DNA from: Micrococcales bacterium UBA2465
Lineage (GTDB): Bacteria > Actinomycetota > Actinomycetes > Actinomycetales > Microbacteriaceae
Reading direction: 5' to 3'
NCBI GenBank assembly: GCA_002342255.1
Contig: DDPP01000018.1
Coordinates: forward strand, 1-9,196
Length of the DNA stretch: 9,196 nt
The position numbers and the translations under genes are program-made. Positions within the stretch are counted from its first letter, which is position 1. Each line of letters starts with the position of its first letter. A model generated the notes under the pieces. It had not been told where the DNA came from. It saw nothing but the letters and a program-made list of their open reading frames with translations, and did no database searches. This document shows, piece by piece, positions 8,414-9,196 of this stretch.

Positions 8414-9196
8414 TTACAGGCTAGCGATAACTCCGCGCATTAGCGCTGCAGTCTCGCTAGGTGTTTTACCCACTTTGACTCCAACTGCCTCGAAGGCTTC
8501 CTTCTTAGCTTGCGCAGTTCCAGCAGAGCCAGAAACAATCGCACCGGCGTGACCCATTGTCTTACCCTCTGGAGCGGTAAACCCAGCAACGTAAGCAACT
8601 ACTGGCTTAGTGACGTGCTCCTTGATATAGGCAGCAGCTTTCTCTTCGGAGTCACCACCAATTTCACCAATCAAAACAATTGCTTTGGTTTCTGGATCTG
8701 CTTCAAAAGCAGCAAGAGCGTCAATGTGTGTAGTTCCAATAATTGGGTCTCCACCGATACCGATAGCGGTTGAAATACCAATCTCACGAAGTTCAAACAT
8801 CATCTGGTAGGTAAGGGTTCCAGACTTAGAAACTAGACCGATAGGTCCAGCTCCTGAAATGTTCCAAGGAGTGATACCAGCGTTTGATTTTCCTGGGCTG
8901 ATGATACCCGGGCAGTTAGGGCCAATGATTCTGGTCTTGTTGCCCTTAGAAACACTGTATGCCCAGAAGCTAGCTGAGTCGTGCACGGGAATACCTTCAG
9001 TAATAACTACTGCCAGCTCGATTTCTGCATCAATAGCTTCCATAACTGCTGACTTAGCAAAAGCTGGTGGCACAAAAATGACTGAAACGTTAGCACCAGT
9101 TGCACTCATGGCATCAGCGACAGTTCCAAAAACCGGAAGCATGGTGCCATCAACATCAACAGTCTCCCCTGCTTTTCTAGGGTTCACTCCACCGAC
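8414..9196 (-). CDS. sucD: Succinyl-CoA synthetase alpha subunit (5' end outside window)
   Basis: The alpha subunit of the cytoplasmic TCA enzyme that converts succinyl-CoA to succinate with substrate-level phosphorylation. The 260 visible codons begin [10 protein letters not shown], where the CoA-binding domain should already be under way. About 30-40 N-terminal residues therefore lie beyond position 9196. The GTG at 9185-9187 (V of GVNPRK) would be an internal valine, not a start. Numbering from the first visible codon, the conserved [11 protein letters not shown] is at 92-102, KSGTLTYQM at 124-132, and the phosphorylated histidine is His216 in GHAGA. The C terminus is full length. The beta subunit sucC is expected immediately upstream, outside the window. 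The stop TAA is 3 bases from the membrane-protein start, making sucD the lead-in to the downstream purine genes. Confidence 0.97.
   Translation of the reverse strand, partial: VGGVNPRKAGETVDVDGTMLPVFGTVADAMSATGANVSVIFVPPAFAKSAVMEAIDAEIELAVVITEGIPVHDSASFWAYSVSKGNKTRIIGPNCPGIISPGKSNAGITPWNISGAGPIGLVSKSGTLTYQMMFELREIGISTAIGIGGDPIIGTTHIDALAAFEADPETKAIVLIGEIGGDSEEKAAAYIKEHVTKPVVAYVAGFTAPEGKTMGHAGAIVSGSAGTAQAKKEAFEAVGVKVGKTPSETAALMRGVIASL

Noticed and set aside
9185..9187. GTG as the start of sucD (protein beginning MNPRKAGE)
   Set aside because: The frame stays open to the window edge as V-G-G before this codon, and VGGVNPRK is the normal internal SucD sequence. The gene is simply cut by the window.
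1..9196. A novel defence, mobile or biosynthetic system in the window
   Set aside because: Every coding region has a housekeeping or transporter assignment; I saw no integrase, transposase, toxin-antitoxin pair, repeat array, tRNA attachment site or composition shift.

Overview
This is an ordinary chromosomal core region, most likely from a low-GC actinobacterium. The lines I counted by hand fall around the mid-40s % GC. The sucD - DUF6350/PerM membrane gene - purN - purH order is the one I know from Mycobacterium tuberculosis (sucCD, perM, purN, purH) and its relatives. The reduced GC and very tight gene spacing would fit small-genome planktonic Microbacteriaceae (the Rhodoluna/Aquiluna 'Luna' type). 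That lineage guess is inference only.

Layout. 1-197 (-): the first 65 codons of an NADP-dependent isocitrate dehydrogenase (icd), cut by the window edge. 236-2044 (-) and 2044-3840 (-): two fused membrane/ATPase ABC half-transporters whose stop and start codons overlap by one base. Their complementary motif defects mark them as the two halves of an asymmetric heterodimeric exporter. 3841-3976: the only sizeable intergenic gap, a divergent promoter region. 3977-4933 (+): a lactate-dehydrogenase-like malate dehydrogenase (mdh). 4930-9196 (-): a compact run read from right to left: sucD (5' end outside the window), a DUF6350/PerM-like polytopic membrane protein, purN and purH, with gaps of 3, 4 and 6 bases. 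mdh and purH converge and overlap by four bases, so both stop codons lie in one CTAG palindrome.

How the genes work together. Three TCA-cycle genes (sucD, mdh, icd) lie within about 9 kb. They are interleaved with two folate-linked purine synthesis enzymes: PurN makes FGAR formyl transfer possible, and PurH performs the last two steps to IMP. The set also includes a cell-division-associated membrane protein and an ABC exporter of unknown substrate. The arrangement suggests a housekeeping central-metabolism cluster in a streamlined genome.

I found no RNA genes, mobile elements, CRISPR arrays, long repeats or convincing rho-independent terminators. No gene-free stretch exceeds 140 bases. I see no undescribed system here. 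The points that deserve a second look are the asymmetric ATPase sites of the exporter, the terminator-free convergent overlap of mdh and purH, the odd purN start, and repeats in the mdh/ABC intergenic region.
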